DNA of 64,000 nucleotides, from contig OZ038379.1 of the NCBI GenBank assembly GCA_964036045.1, positions 111,484,611 to 111,548,610 on the forward strand, in the 5' to 3' direction. The stretch comes from Eutreptiella sp. 'Long Island Sound 2002' (Eukaryota; Euglenozoa; Euglenophyceae; Eutreptiales; Eutreptiaceae). The notes beneath the pieces were generated by a model. It was not told the origin of the DNA. It did no database searches and saw nothing but the letters and a program-made list of their open reading frames with translations. The translations under genes were made by a program, and so were the position numbers. Positions 9,879 through 21,139 of the stretch are shown here, one piece after another; position 1 is the first letter of the stretch; every line of letters begins with the position of its first letter.

Positions 9879-11504
9879 CTACATGTGCTTTGGTGCACGA
9901 TGCTTCTTCCGCATGCGTTGCATGCCAAACTTGATCCCCTCTCTACCCGAACCCTTTTCCCCAAACCACAACCGGATGCCCCAATCAAGGGCATCCAGGT
10001 GCAGAGCATGCCTTAGTCCCCATCGGGTGACATAAGGCTTGCTCAGCTTCCACCCTTGAAAACAATGGCGGATGTCCATTTTAAAATTTTTGTTCCTCCA
10101 TTCCGTGGGAATGGAGGAAAACTTAATAAAATTCCCCCACCTTTGGAGGTGTGCCCCACTGTGGCACACCACCCAATGCACCCAAACCGGAACACTCCAC
10201 CCCAATGCCCCCCATGCCTTGGTGAATTGTGTAACCATGGATGCATAACGTTGGCGTTGATCCATGGGAACAGGACCCACATGGCGCCAAATCTTTTGCA
10301 TATAGTAACAGGCCTGCAACATGAGGTGCAGGACGGCACTGGTTTTGAGCCACCTGTTGCCCTCCCACTTCACAACATGGGTACAATACATTGCAACAAT
10401 GCGCACCAACTCGGCGTGCAACTCAGGTGTTTCGAAAAAAAGACGGGAGGCATTAATGTCGAGAGTGTGTTCCTTCTCTTTCGAGGGAGCACGCATCACT
10501 CTCTCAGCCACAGGGATGTGCTTTGCTTCTTGCCGGAGGTTAGAAATGAAATGGGACACGGCCCTTAGGGCTCCTGGTGAACCCCATGTGCGGGCGCTGT
10601 CCTTGAGACGTTTCCCAATGCTTGTCCCCACCCTTGCACAACAATGTGCCACATCTCCAACATTGCGGACAGCAGGGATGCAAGACATAAGGGACCCAAT
10701 GCGAGGAAGCACTGGAAAATCTGCAATTGCAAACAAATGGGCTTGAAATTGGTCATACTTGAGATTGCAATTCCAACATTTCCCACACGAACCCGACATC
10801 ATGACTTTCCCATCCCCACTTTTCAAACACAATAATTTTTTGGGAGTACCCCCAATTTCTATGCCGCCCTCGGCTTCAAGTTTTTTGATTTGGTCATTCA
10901 ATTTCCCCACGGCATCCATCCTTTGCAGATGGGCCATATCGTCCCCCCCATCAAAAACCCACCATGAGGCCCATGCCTGACCATCATGGTGTGCCCCCCT
11001 ATCCTCCCATAGGTCCACAAACACGTCACAACGTGTGGCACTGGCATCATGAAAAACAGTGGCATCAGAACAGAGTACAACAGCCAAATATGTATTCTCC
11101 TCATACTTCCGAATGCTGTCTTCGGCATGGGCACATGCAACCATGGTGGTGACAATATCATGCAATTCCACCACCCCACATGTCCGGGTACCCCCTTTAG
11201 TGGCCACGTCCAAAACCCTCCCCTTGGACAGATAAGGTGTGAGTGTATTACGCATTGTCATGACATGGTCCCAAGTGCATGTGGTCCTCATGCAACCCTT
11301 CAATGCCCGGATGGAAAGGTGGTGCCGCCGCATCCATCGGAGTGGGTTAATTGCCTCCTTGTCGGCCACATCCACCTCACCATCTTTTAAAATAATCATG
11401 AGGCCTTGGGCATGGGGTCGCAAAAGTACATCGTCACCAAGCAATGCTGATGCTACTGATTGCATCCACAAACGTCTTTGCCGTTGCCCTCTTTCCCCGC
11501 AATC
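9879..11504 (-). CDS. T2: transposase-like protein
   Basis: An uninterrupted frame of about 540 codons ends in TAG at 9879-9881, with TGA four codons later. The first ATG is at 11,465. The frame extends upstream to a TTTTTTTTACAATAG tract at about 11,505. Beyond this T8 run another frame (to 11,802) continues with protein-like sequence (AHLSTAIIVSNMFANAH), so a frameshift at the T run or a short intron is likely. Features: LCSDATVFHDAS and CDVFVDLWED (possible acidic catalytic region), SCGKCWNCN (C-x2-C-x2-C), a Lys-rich loop, then WVHWVVCHSGAHLQRW matching the order seen in T1, and a basic tail (KFGMQRMRKKHRAPKH). It is flanked by GTATACGGCCGTATAC clusters on both sides. The transposase assignment rests on layout, not on a verified DDE triad. 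Confidence 0.5.
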   Translation of the reverse strand, partial: DCGERGQRQRRLWMQSVASALLGDDVLLRPHAQGLMIILKDGEVDVADKEAINPLRWMRRHHLSIRALKGCMRTTCTWDHVMTMRNTLTPYLSKGRVLDVATKGGTRTCGVVELHDIVTTMVACAHAEDSIRKYEENTYLAVVLCSDATVFHDASATRCDVFVDLWEDRGAHHDGQAWASWWVFDGGDDMAHLQRMDAVGKLNDQIKKLEAEGGIEIGGTPKKLLCLKSGDGKVMMSGSCGKCWNCNLKYDQFQAHLFAIADFPVLPRIGSLMSCIPAVRNVGDVAHCCARVGTSIGKRLKDSARTWGSPGALRAVSHFISNLRQEAKHIPVAERVMRAPSKEKEHTLDINASRLFFETPELHAELVRIVAMYCTHVVKWEGNRWLKTSAVLHLMLQACYYMQKIWRHVGPVPMDQRQRYASMVTQFTKAWGALGWSVPVWVHWVVCHSGAHLQRWGNFIKFSSIPTEWRNKNFKMDIRHCFQGWKLSKPYVTRWGLRHALHLDALDWGIRLWFGEKGSGREGIKFGMQRMRKKHRAPKHM

Positions 11505-11814
11505 CTATTGTAAAAAAAACAGGGTGGGCCATAACATGTGAAACAAAATAGGGTGCCGGCGTTGACGTTTGTGGATGCAGAGCACATACTGCATAGAGGG
11601 TCAAATGCCGGCGTTTGATTCCCTCAGAAAAATCCTGAATGCTCTCCAAACAAAGCCCCTTCTCCTTCTGATGGGCATTTGCAAACATATTGCTTACAAT
11701 AATTGCTGTGGAGAGATGTGCCAGGCATATGTGGGCCAGTTGCCCAGTGAAACCCTGCGCACAGGCGCATGCAACAGGCGCACAGCATGTACGATTCAGC
11801 ACAAATCTTTCGCC

Positions 11815-11900
11815 ATATACTTCGAGTATACGGCCGTATACTTCCAGGTATACGGCCGTATACTCGGAGGTATACGGCCGTATACTGGTAGTATACGGTG
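11815..11900. repeat. Palindrome cluster, GTATACGGCCGTATAC family (2 of 4)
   Basis: Three perfect 16-bp palindromes plus terminal half-sites. They lie exactly between the end of copy B (TAG-TGA at about 11,904) and the start of T2. Confidence 0.95.
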
Positions 11901-11904
11901 CTCA

Positions 11905-13628
11905 CTAGGAGCCCCAAGGACGAAAGCCATAGGCCAATAACGCATCAACAGACTCATCGGGGAGGTAATCTGTGTTGCACCCATTGTAGAAAACAATGGC
12001 ATAGCGCCCCCCCCTCCATCGGGCAGGCCCGTGGTGGGCTTTGGAGTTGAAAACCACACCCGGCCAGCCCTTGTAGGCCTTCGCATCCACAACACCACCT
12101 CCATGTACATCCAATTGCATCGGGGTCCCTTGCATGGGAGTATGGAGCACTCCACCTGTTTCAACACAGACCTCCCCACCACTATGCGCCCCGACAACGC
12201 AGATGGCGGAAAGCGGAGAAGGATCCCTCATATGGCGATGGCCCGGCATTCTTTGTGAAGTATCGCATTGTACCACTTGAATGGTGGTTCAATGGAACCA
12301 CCTTGCAAAATTCGCATGCCCATGTGCATTTGAAAGGCAAATTAGCTCCCTTTGCCTTTCATTGCCGCTGCACAAGCGCACGGCGCCAATCCTTCCCCTG
12401 CCTGTGTGTCCCTGTAGCCCCAAACTGCACATTGTGCACTTGTACACCCAAGATGTGCACCTTGCGGTACACCAACTCTCGGCATAAAGCTGCAAGGGCG
12501 GGGTTGGATGGGGGTAGTCATTGCGGCTTTGGGGGGAGGCCACTGGCTGGGGAGGCGGACTGACTGCCCTGACTCCCACTGCCCTGACTCCCAGACCCTT
12601 GGGGTGGGGGTGCACTCCGTGTGACACTATGGGCCACAATGGACCTCGCCCACTCCTCGTTGGCCTTGGCCGCTTGGAGTTGCCTCTCCAACTCCTTGGC
12701 CTTGAGGTGCCAGTCATGGGCACTTGCGGTGGCATCGGCCAACTTGGTCTCCAGGTCCGCAATCCTCTTGTCCTTGGCGTCACCCTCAGCATGGGCAACC
12801 TTCAGCTCCTCCTTGAGGGAGGCATTGGCCTCCCTCAAGGAGGTCAGGGAAGTCCGGCTGAACTCCCCGATCTCTCGGGAGATGTTCAGCCGGGACTTCC
12901 CCAAGCCCGCCACAACACCGCTGGGCACATCGAGGTCCCCCAGGGCCTCGCATGTGCCACGGCGGGCAGCTGCTTCAATCCCCCCCACCCCTCCAAACCC
13001 CTCAAGCCCCCACGAGCCAACAGCAACAGCAGGAGCAGCAGACCCGGAAGGCTTGGGGGCCTTCCAGGTGGGGGTGGGTGCAGGGGTGGCCCTTGGTTCA
13101 GCGGGCTCATCATGAGCCCGCTTCAGCCCCCTCCCCCCAAGCTGTTTCCCCGCCCTCGAGGCCAATTCGGCCTGGAGGGCGAGGGAGTACTCCCCGGGGA
13201 CAGGCTCCCCCCCAAAACTTTGGAGCACCATAATGGAGTCCGAAATGCTCCATTTTTCCCCCGTGGTGCTCAAAAAAACCCGCACCTTCCCGGAGCTCTT
13301 GCTCCACACCGCAGCCCCCCAAATGGGCTCCACAACCCCCCCCCCCCTTTGCGACATTCGCCACAACCCTAATGGGCAGGCGAATGTCGTAAAGTGCACC
13401 ACTGGCACGGACATTCAAACGGGAATAGTATCCCGTGTCCTTGCCAGTGGTGCACGCCAGATCGGAGGGCGCACTGGCAACATCCCCCGGACCCACAGGA
13501 ATGGGGTCCACGTACTCCCGACCGGAGATCACTTGTCCTGCGGCAGCCTTTGGCGCCACCAACTCCACCTCGGGCTCGGCCACCTCGTAATCGGTGATGC
13601 TCCGCAGTGGCCAGGGATCATACTGGAC
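11905..13628 (-). pseudogene. Copy B, exon 2: beta domain, coiled coil and second 2OG-like oxygenase domain
   Basis: The acceptor CCCATTCAG is followed in phase 0 by GTCCAGTATG (VQYDPWPLRSI). In order: a domain with GREYVDPIPVGPGDV and VWSKSSGKVRVFL; a Lys/Arg-Pro segment; a strong coiled coil (EANASLKEELKVAHAEG onward, about 12.85-12.65 kb); and the linker GSGSQGSGSQGSQ. It ends with an oxygenase-like domain: HRHMRD, then VGAHSGGEVCVETGG, then FNSKAHHGPARWRGGRYAIV. The last block resembles the distal His/Arg strand of 2OG-Fe(II) oxygenases, including TET/JBP-like ones. A canonical H-x-D is not clear, so activity is doubtful. Frameshifts fall at the C run 13,336-13,346 and in 12.5-12.25 kb. 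It ends TAG-TGA. Confidence 0.6.
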
Positions 13629-14186
13629 CTGAATGGGAAGAAAGGGTGGAATTCTAACAAAGAACTAGGCAAAATGGATCGAAATTGGCAACAAATAGTA
13701 TGAGTATACGGCCGTATACGTCCGAGTATACGGCCGTATACCTCGGAGTATACGGCCGTATACTCAAAATGGGTGGGCAGGTATACGGCCGTATACTCGC
13801 GGTATACGGCCGTATACTAGGGGTATACGGCCGTATACCGCGGGTATACGGCCGTATACACAAGGTATACGGCCGTATTCCAAGACCATGGCACTGGGTG
13901 GGTGAGAGGTATGCATGCTACACTTGCAAACGAAACGTTCCTGGTTCAAACCCCACTGCCCACAAACATGCAAAAACATGTGTAGGCCATTGAAAAATCC
14001 TGGGAAGATGTTGAAGAGGTTGATGATCAATTCAATTCAACTCAACTTGAAGAACTGCAACCATATAGGGAGGCGCTGAAGACAGGCCAAACAAAAAAAC
14101 CCACCAGTGGCCCTACCTTTTGAGATAACTGGGACTTAATGAATAACAACAACACTGTTCAACCCATGCCCGGATCCCACAAATAC
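13629..14186 (-). other. Copy B intron (558 nt, phase 0)
   Basis: The donor is AATCAG then GTATTTGTGG; the acceptor is TTCTTCCCATTCAG then GTCCAG. The position matches the introns of A, C and D. Confidence 0.7.
13702..13879. repeat. Palindrome cluster, GTATACGGCCGTATAC family (3 of 4), inside B intron
   Basis: Seven perfect GTATACGGCCGTATAC copies plus one ending in TTC are spaced by 3-15 unrelated bases. All are inside the predicted intron. Confidence 0.95.
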
Positions 14187-16262
14187 CTGATTGCAGATGC
14201 ACCACAGCTCTTGCTTCTCCTCTTCCTCCTCCTCCACGTCCTCATCTTCTTCTCCGGCCTTCTCCTTGCCCTTCCTTGACTTCGCCTTGGGCTTCGGCTT
14301 CGACTTCTTCTTTCTCGAAACCGTCTTGAATGGCCACCACTTCACCCAACCATAGCTCTCCGCCAGTGCAACATCCATGAGGTGGTGCTTGTGCCCAAGT
14401 GCAAACCAATGCAAAACCCCGCCAATTGTGGTATCGGTGGAAGCCAAAGCAACACCACCAATCAAACCCCGCGAAACCACGAAATGAACCGGGGGGACAA
14501 GCAAGGAAAGTGCCATCCGAGCCCACAGAAGGCAAGGGGTTAGCATGCATTTGCGGCAATGGGCACTCCTCATATGAAGGGTGACCCTCAACCCCAACTC
14601 GAAGGGGGCTAGGGGACAAATGTTCATGAACTGCAAAAAAAGTAGCCCCATCAACGGGCATGTAGAACTGAAGTGGGGCCGGACAACGACCCCATGCAAC
14701 ACCACTGTGTTGCGTCATTGTCTCACCCTGATTCCAAGCGCCCTCCTCACAGGCACCACACTGCCCCTCCAGGGCGTGGGTGGCACACAATGGCACGTTG
14801 CCACATGTAACACAAAAAACTGTGGTAGCATCACTCACATCCAACAACACCTCACAACCAACTGCACCACAAGTGGCATGAGGGCCTTGAGACCCTTCGG
14901 GGGATGCAGCCGCTTTGCCGGCCCAAGGGGGAACAACAACAGGGCAAGTGTTGTTGTAGTCGAACCTGGAGGTACCAACCGAAATGAAACCAAAAACACG
15001 GGGCCGATGGGGGTTTGTGGTAGGGCAAATACCTCCGCGATGCACAGTCAGTGCATTGCCCAACCACACATCCCCGATGTCCAATGGGGCCATTGGGGCC
15101 GCCACCCAAGGGTCCGGGAGGCCCGTGTGGGATGCAACCACAAAATCCCCAGCACAACCATCATCGGGTGTGGGGGAGAACATCGGAAACAAGCAAATAA
15201 CATGGTGTTGGTCCGGGCCGGCAACATAGCTGAGGTTAATGTCACGGTGCCAACACTGTTTTTTTTCCACATCCACTGTACCGGCCTTCACCACAATAAA
15301 GGTGGTAACATTCACGACCGGACACTTCCAACCCAAATGAGTCTCCAAGTGGGGTATGAGGACCTCCCTTGCGAAACTGTACATTGCACCCCCCTCCGGT
15401 GGAGTCATTGTGCGGCGGGTGTCACTGTCCCTTGCACGAGTCTCGGCGGGCCAATCCTCATTAAAAATATTGAGCCCCGCATCTGCCCTAAGTTCCCCAT
15501 ACTCATCCTGCAGCTTGTCCATCCAACTGACAGAAATGAAGCCAGATTGGAAAGCATGGCCCCATTGCTTGAAATCCTTGAGGTCGTCGACATGACGATG
15601 ATCGACGACGTCAACGGGGATGGAGACACGATGGTGTTCAACACCAAAAAGGGGGGTGGTGGTGAGGGGGAAGAAAAGGGAGGGGTGCATCCCAGTACCC
15701 TTGTACCAGGTGGGGAGGGTGTGGCCCTCCAAATCGGCATGCCAGAACCATGGTGATTGGGAGTGGAGGGAGTAGAGGGGGGCGGTGTCCTCCCAATGCC
15801 CCCGCTGCACTTGCTGGGCCTTGCACTCCCATTTGCGCCAGCCAGCGGCCACGTCCCCCGAGACATGAATCCCCCGAGAGCCATCCTGCATCTCCCATTC
15901 CCTCAAATACATACTCATCCCCCTATTGGGCCCCCCACAGCTTTTTTTAACATGCTCCACGACAGCGCGGGCATCCGAATCATGGAGCTACAAAACAATA
16001 GCTTGCAGATTGGGGTTGTTGTCAAACAACGACAACACAGGGTCAGTGAGGCTGTGGGGTTGGGCAACGCCGGGGTGCGTTAGCTTAATCAGGGCCACAG
16101 GGGTGTCCAAGGTGGACCAAGCACAATTCTCAAGAGAAGGCCAAGAGCCAAGAGAAGGCCAAGTGCGTGTGCTGTTGGGGCTGTAAACACCTCTGTGCAG
16201 TGTGCGGAGAGCTACGGCATCGGCCCACTTCTTCAACAAGGCATGAGTGCCCGCATCAGTCA
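14187..16262 (-). pseudogene. Copy B, exon 1: 2OG-Fe(II) oxygenase-like protein with zinc module
   Basis: The frame starts at ATG 16,260-16,262 (MTDAGTHALL). The N-terminal region aligns with copy A: B has L*LHDSDARAVVEHV, A has IQLHTEDVDAVVESV. The stop TAG (15,988-15,990) sits exactly where A has Gln. The oxygenase core shows WHRD (H-x-D type), CLFPMFSPTPDD and LTVHRGG (distal His). A zinc-binding pattern C-x2-C-x5-C-x2-H-x5-C-x2-C follows (FCVTCGNVPLCATH...CGAC). After a C6 run at 14,491-14,496 the correct frame shifts by one. In the new frame VPPVHFVVSRGL matches A's VPAGTILVVRRGL, and a Lys/Glu-rich tail leads to the donor after LWCICNQ. Likely an oxidoreductase acting on nucleic acid or protein; the substrate is unknown. 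Confidence 0.65.
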
Positions 16263-16743
16263 TGGTGGCAGAAAAAGAGGGCCTGGGAGAGCAAGAAGCA
16301 ACATAATATGGATTGGAATGGACACATATGGAGACATACATTGCAATCTTGAGTGAAGTATGAGCCTAGATTGGTTTCAAGTGGTGTGCAATTGTTGGGC
16401 AAAGGCAAAGCATGCAACACTATGGGCACAAAAGGCACAACAATGGAATTTTTCAACTTGAAACAACCACATGGTGCAAACAAATTCCCCCAGTATACGG
16501 CCGTATACTCTAAGTATACGGCCGTATACTCCAGAGTATACGGCCGTATACTGAGGTATTGGAGCCTTGAGTATACGGCCGTATACCCCAAGAGCCCAAA
16601 ATGGGGTAGTTTCAAACACAACATTGACCATCACAATTGGCAAACTAGAGGTATTCCCCAACCCACCTATGCATGCATTGTGCATTATACATTCGTACCC
16701 ACCTGTACATGCCACATACCCCTTTCTCCCAAAACCCCCTTTT
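16263..16743. promoter_or_regulatory. Upstream region of copy B, with palindrome cluster 4 of 4
   Basis: No gene is seen. At 16,493-16,588 there are four perfect GTATACGGCCGTATAC palindromes, 230-330 bp upstream of the B start codon. Their position upstream of the ATG suggests a 5' leader, intron or promoter function, but none can be shown from sequence alone. Confidence 0.5.
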
Positions 16744-17133
16744 TTACCCGTAGACTCCAAGGTATTCCTGGTATGCCAGGTTATGCTCACCATACGGATT
16801 CGGCTGCCTGGCGGCTAGGGTGACCCGGTCCAGGGGGGGGGTCGGTGTGGGCGTCGCCCAACTCGTCGCGGGACGGCATGGGCACCACCCCCTCGCGCGC
16901 CACATGCCCCGTGGCGGTGCTGGCCTCGCTGCCTCCCGAACGTCCAGAGCGCCGCGACCCCTCACTGCGCACACTGCCGGCCTCGCTCGGCGGCTGCCAC
17001 AACCGGTGCCTGCGGGCTGGTCGCCACCGGGGCCTTCGGGGGGCTCGGCGTGCTCCTCGGGCAACCGGGGCCGGGGCTTGTACTTGCGCTTGGTGTGGTG
17101 CCGAATATCCGGCGACCACGCGGTGAATGGGAC
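16744..17133 (-). pseudogene. Copy C, start of exon 2 (truncated)
   Basis: The acceptor ACATCTGCAG is followed in phase 0 by GTCCCATTC (VPFTAWSPDIRHHTKRKYK), equivalent to VPIHYANF in D and VPPGPDG in E. The exon continues as an Arg/Pro-rich stretch. It then runs into a 38-bp segment that copy E carries in the opposite orientation near 9336-9373. The frame stops at TAA 16,744-16,746 soon after. The rest of the beta domain and coiled coil is missing, so the copy ends at a rearrangement junction. Confidence 0.5.
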
Positions 17134-17434
17134 CTGCAGATGTGGGGAAGTGTGCAAGGCACAAATTGAGAAAGGGGGAGTGGACACGAGGCAATGCAAG
17201 AACAAAAGGAGCAAATTGGACGAAATTTACAGAAATTCGTACAAAATTCGTGCGAAATTCGTACGAAATTCGTACGAATTTCCTACGAATTTCACATTTC
17301 CAGAACATTCACGCAAATTTATTCACGTGAAATTCGTGCGAAATTCGTACGAAATTCGCACGAATTTCGTACGAATTTCACGTGAATTTCGTCCAATTTG
17401 CCAATAAACAAAGCACACACACAAGCAAGCACAC
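17134..17434 (-). other. Copy C intron (301 nt, phase 0)
   Basis: The donor is TGCAAG then GTGTGCTTGC; the acceptor is CACATCTGCAG then GTCCC. It contains the TTCGTACGAA cluster at 17,218-17,400. Confidence 0.7.
17218..17400. repeat. Palindrome cluster, TTCGTACGAA family, inside C intron
   Basis: A dense array alternates TTCGTACGAAATTCGTGCGAA-type words with ACGTGAAATTCACGT-type words. It fills most of the predicted intron. Confidence 0.9.
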
Positions 17435-18645
17435 CTTGCACTCGCATGGGTAGGTGATGCTCCATGCCCCGGTCTTCGCGCACTTGGGCGACCGCCACGC
17501 TGAGACCGTGTTCACCAGGTGCCACAGCGTGGTCGCCCGCTCCGGGGGGGCAATGCCGGTCATGGCGAAGTGGATCTCCGACTCCGCATCGACATTGTCC
17601 CCCCTGCAGACCTCCAGCTAGTGCACGCTGCCCACGAAGAACAGCATGCACTGCTCGCCGACCTCGATGACGGCGAGGTCGGAGGCCGGGGCCGACCGGG
17701 AGAGGAAGGTGGGGTGGAAGGGGCAGGCGGGGGGGTCTGCCGGGACCGACTCGGGGGGGTCGGCGAAGAGGGCCTGGGCAGCATCCCCCTCCCACAATTT
17801 GAACCCCAATTAAACCCCACCCTCCCAACCACCCCCTTCCCCACCCACAACACGTGGTCCACGCTGGGAAAGTCCCAGCTGGACAAATCCCCAGCAACGT
17901 CCAGGGCCTCCTTGGGGGGGGTGGCGTCCAAGTGTGTGGTGTTGGCCTGGTGGTGTTTGTGTCGGGGGTCGGGGGTCCACAAGTTAAAAAGAGGCCCCTG
18001 CAGCCCATCCTTGGAGTCGGGGAGGGCAGGCAATCCATGATGGCGGCTGGTGGCCGCCATCAGCAGCATGTCCCCCCGATGCAGCTCAACGGTGTCCCAG
18101 CGCGCCTCCTCCGCCTCCCCCAAGGCCGTCCCCGCCTGCACTGCCACCTGGTAGTCCTCTGACAAGCAGAGGAAGCTACTCAGGTGGCACCCCGAGACCT
18201 CCCTGTTGTGGGGGGGGGAGGACCTCGGGGTGGGTGGCGACGTCGGTGTGGGGGAGCTGCGGCCCACTCCCCACACTCACCACAATGACGCTGCCCGGCG
18301 TCATTGGGTGGAGTTCCCCAACCCCAGGAACACTTTCGGTGAGGTGGGGGTGGAACTTCTTGAAGAGAGGCCCCCCCACCCCCGACCCCAAGTTGCTCTT
18401 GCTTTGCCAACGCCGGGGGAGCCCAGGATCCTTGGCCTGCTCCTCACTCTGCGCGGCGTTGAAAAGGAGCTCAAAATTTTTTGCGTCCCATCAACAAAGT
18501 TGAGGGGCGGCTGGGAGGGGCCAACCCTATCAGGGGCGGGGTCAGGGTTGCCCATCACCCCAAAAGGGGGGTCGGGAAGGGGTTCGGTGCGGAGGGGGGG
18601 TTCACTTGAAATGAAGGGGGGGGCGCATGAGGCACCACTGTACAC
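17435..18645 (-). pseudogene. Copy C, exon 1: 2OG-Fe(II) oxygenase-like protein
   Basis: Reading from 18,645: SEPPLRTEPLPDPP, PLNFVDG, then KNFELLFNAA, LPRRWQSKS, then PQLPHTDVATHPEVLP with an H-x-D pair. Next come FLCLSEDYQVAVQAGT, ELHRGDMLLMAATSRHHG (distal His) and LWTPDPRHKHH (candidate Arg), a good order for a 2OG-Fe(II) dioxygenase core. The exon ends AAG|GTGTGC. Compared with copy F, the segment between FVDG and KNFELLF is missing (about 0.9 kb of F sequence). Frame breaks occur at the G run near 18,208-18,217 and at TAG 17,618-17,620. No zinc module like that of A and B is seen. The 5' edge meets the 270-bp module at 18,650. Confidence 0.6.
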
Positions 18646-18649
18646 TTCG

Positions 18650-18898
18650 TGAACGGCCGTTAAGTGGCCGTGTGAATAATTGCGTGAATTTCACGTGAAT
18701 TTACCCAAATTTTGAGGTTTTTTGGGGAAAATGCCATATTATTGGTTCGTTCCGAGAGATTTGAGGGGCCAAAATTCCTCCCCTAGCTTCGTTACGCATC
18801 ATCCAATGAGGGTCCCGCCCCAAAAGCATCCATCATGTCCGAACCGTGCCCAAAACGAGAGGTGCCGAAACCCGGCAAGCCTGTAGCCGATTCACGGC
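18650..18898. repeat. 270-bp module shared with 5369-5632
   Basis: A nearly identical second copy of the segment beginning CTTCGTGAACGGCCGTTAAG and ending near CCGATTCACGGCCGTGAATT. It abuts the 5' edge of copy C, as the other copy abuts D. Confidence 0.85.
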
Positions 18899-18985
18899 CG
18901 TGAATTCACGTAAATTCGTACGAAATTCGCACGAATTCGCACGAATTTCGTACGAATTTGACGTGAATTCACGTGAATTCATACC
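18899..18985. repeat. Palindrome cluster, TTCGTACGAA family
   Basis: GAATTCACGT, TTCGTACGAAATTCGCACGAATT and ACGTGAATTCACGT units follow the 270-bp module, as at 5634-5705. Confidence 0.85.
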
Positions 18986-19059
18986 AATTTCACCCTTGTG
19001 CACCCCCTCATGTGTCCTAACACCCGGGGTGCCTCCCCCCCAAACACCTCTGCAGGCAC

Positions 19060-20455
19060 CCTGGCTACAGGCAACATGTGCACATGTGTGTGGGTGTGCC
19101 TTTGTGTGGGGTGTGTGGGTTTGTGTGGGTTTGTGTATGGTTGTATGGTTGGGTTTGCATGTGGGCGGATGTGTGACTTCCTGTTTGTTTCTACGTGCGG
19201 GCGTGCGTCTGTGCGTTGGTGTGTGTGAGGATGTGGGGGACACCCGACCACATACGCACACAAACCCGTCCCAAACCTCACACCAACACCCACACACCCA
19301 CACACACAACCACGGACCCATGGATACACACCCACACACAAACACGCACCCACGCGCACAAACCAATCAACACACACACACACACACACAGATAGACACA
19401 CCCACAATGATCCCGCCCCACACACCTAACCACGACAAATCCACTATGCAGGTGTGTGTGCGTATGTGTGGCTGGGCAGTGTGTGGGTGTGGGTGGGGTG
19501 GCAGGGCGGTTTGATTCCACTAATGGCATGTGGGTGTGTGTGTGGGGGGGGGGGGGTACATGTGCGGCTGTCTGTGAGGATGTGAGGAGCACCAAACCAT
19601 GCACATATACGCACAAGCCTTACACACACACACGCACACCCTTCCCGCACCTCACACCAACACGCGCGCACACACAAACACACACAACCACACACCCGAC
19701 TACACATGGACACACCGACCCACATACACGCATCCGCACAAACCATACGCATACACACACACACAGAATCACCCCCCTAAACATTTAACCGTGACACATC
19801 CACTTTCCAGGTACGTATGAGGGTGTGTGGGCGGGCAGTGTGTGGGTATGGGTCGAGTGGGGGGCTGTTTGCTTTCATTGAGGGTATGTGTGTGTTTGTG
19901 CATGGGTGTGTGTGTGTCTCTGTGTGGGGGGGGGGTGTATGACTGTCTTTTTGGTTATGGGTGTGGGCGTGCGCCTGTGTGCGTGGGGCGGGTGAGGATG
20001 TGAGGAGCACCAAACCATGCACATATACGCACAAGCCTTACACACACACACACACACACCCTTCCCGCACCTCACACCAACACGCGCGCACACACAAACA
20101 CACACAACCACACACCCGACTACACATGGACACACCGACCCACATACACGCATCCGCACAAACCATACGCATACACACACACACAGAATCACCCCCCTAA
20201 ACATTTAACCGTGACACATCCACTGTCCAGGTACGTATGAGGGTGTGTGGGCGGGCAGTGTGTGGGTATGGGTCGAGTGGGGGGCTGTCTGCTTTCATTG
20301 AGGGTATGTGCGTGTTTGTGCATGGGTGTGTGTGTGTCTCTGTGTGGGGGGGGGGTGTATGACTGTCTTTTTGGTTATGGGTGTGGGCGTGCGCCTGTGT
20401 GCGTGGGGCGCGTGAGGATGCGAGGAGCACCAAACCAGATATACACACAAGCCAT

Positions 20456-20486
<31 letters not shown>

Positions 20487-20629
20487 TACACACCCTTCCT
20501 GCACCTCACACCAACACGCGCATACACACAAACACACACAACCGGACACCCAACTACACATGGACACAACGACCCACCCACCCACACACACACACACATC
20601 CGCAGAAACCCATCCACACACACAGGCAG

Positions 20630-20661
<32 letters not shown>

Positions 20662-20820
20662 CCCCCCCCCCTAAACATCTAACCGTGGCACATCCACTGT
20701 CCAGGTACGTATGAGGGTGTGTGAGCGGGCAGTGTGTGGGTGTGGGTCGAGTGCATGGGGGGCTGTTTGCTTTCATTGAGGGTATGTGTGTGTTTGTGCA
20801 TGGGTGTGTGTGTGTGTCTC

Positions 20821-20852
<32 letters not shown>

Positions 20853-20870
20853 CCGGGGGGGGGGGGGCAG
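19060..20870. repeat. GT/CA-rich satellite of about 420-bp units
   Basis: A unit with a GT-rich half (GTGTGTTTGTGCATGGGTGTG), then GAGGATGTGAGGAGCACCAAACC, then a CA-rich half recurs with GTGAGGATG starting at about 19,574, 19,992 and 20,412, an offset of 418-420 bp. A more diverged unit precedes them. Reading frames here are Cys/Val- or His/Thr-rich translations of the repeat and are not genes. Confidence 0.85.
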
Positions 20871-20954
20871 GTACAGGGAAATGTGTGTGGGTGTGGGGAC
20901 TTCGTTATTGCATACGTGGTGTTGGTGTGGCTCTTCTGCCAGTGTCCTGCAAAA

Positions 20955-21110
20955 ATGGTACGAAATTCGCACGAATTTCGTACGAAATTCGTACGAAATT
21001 GGTACGAATGTCGTACGAATTTGGCACGAAATTTGTCCCCAAAGTGTACCGTGAATGTGGTTGTTACGAATTTCGTACGAAATTCGCACGAATTTCGTAC
21101 GACTTTCGAC
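20955..21110. repeat. Palindrome cluster, TTCGTACGAA family
   Basis: TTCGTACGAAATTCGTACGAAATTGG-type words, plus a segment (GTACCGTGAATGTGGTTGTTACGAA) repeated at 21,968-21,991. Confidence 0.85.
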
Positions 21111-21139
21111 CAATTTGCATGAATTTGTATCATTTTTAT

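Noticed and set aside
14581-15756. 391-codon plus-strand frame opposite copy B exon 1
   Set aside because: Antisense shadow; the minus strand has the oxygenase and zinc motifs matching copy A.
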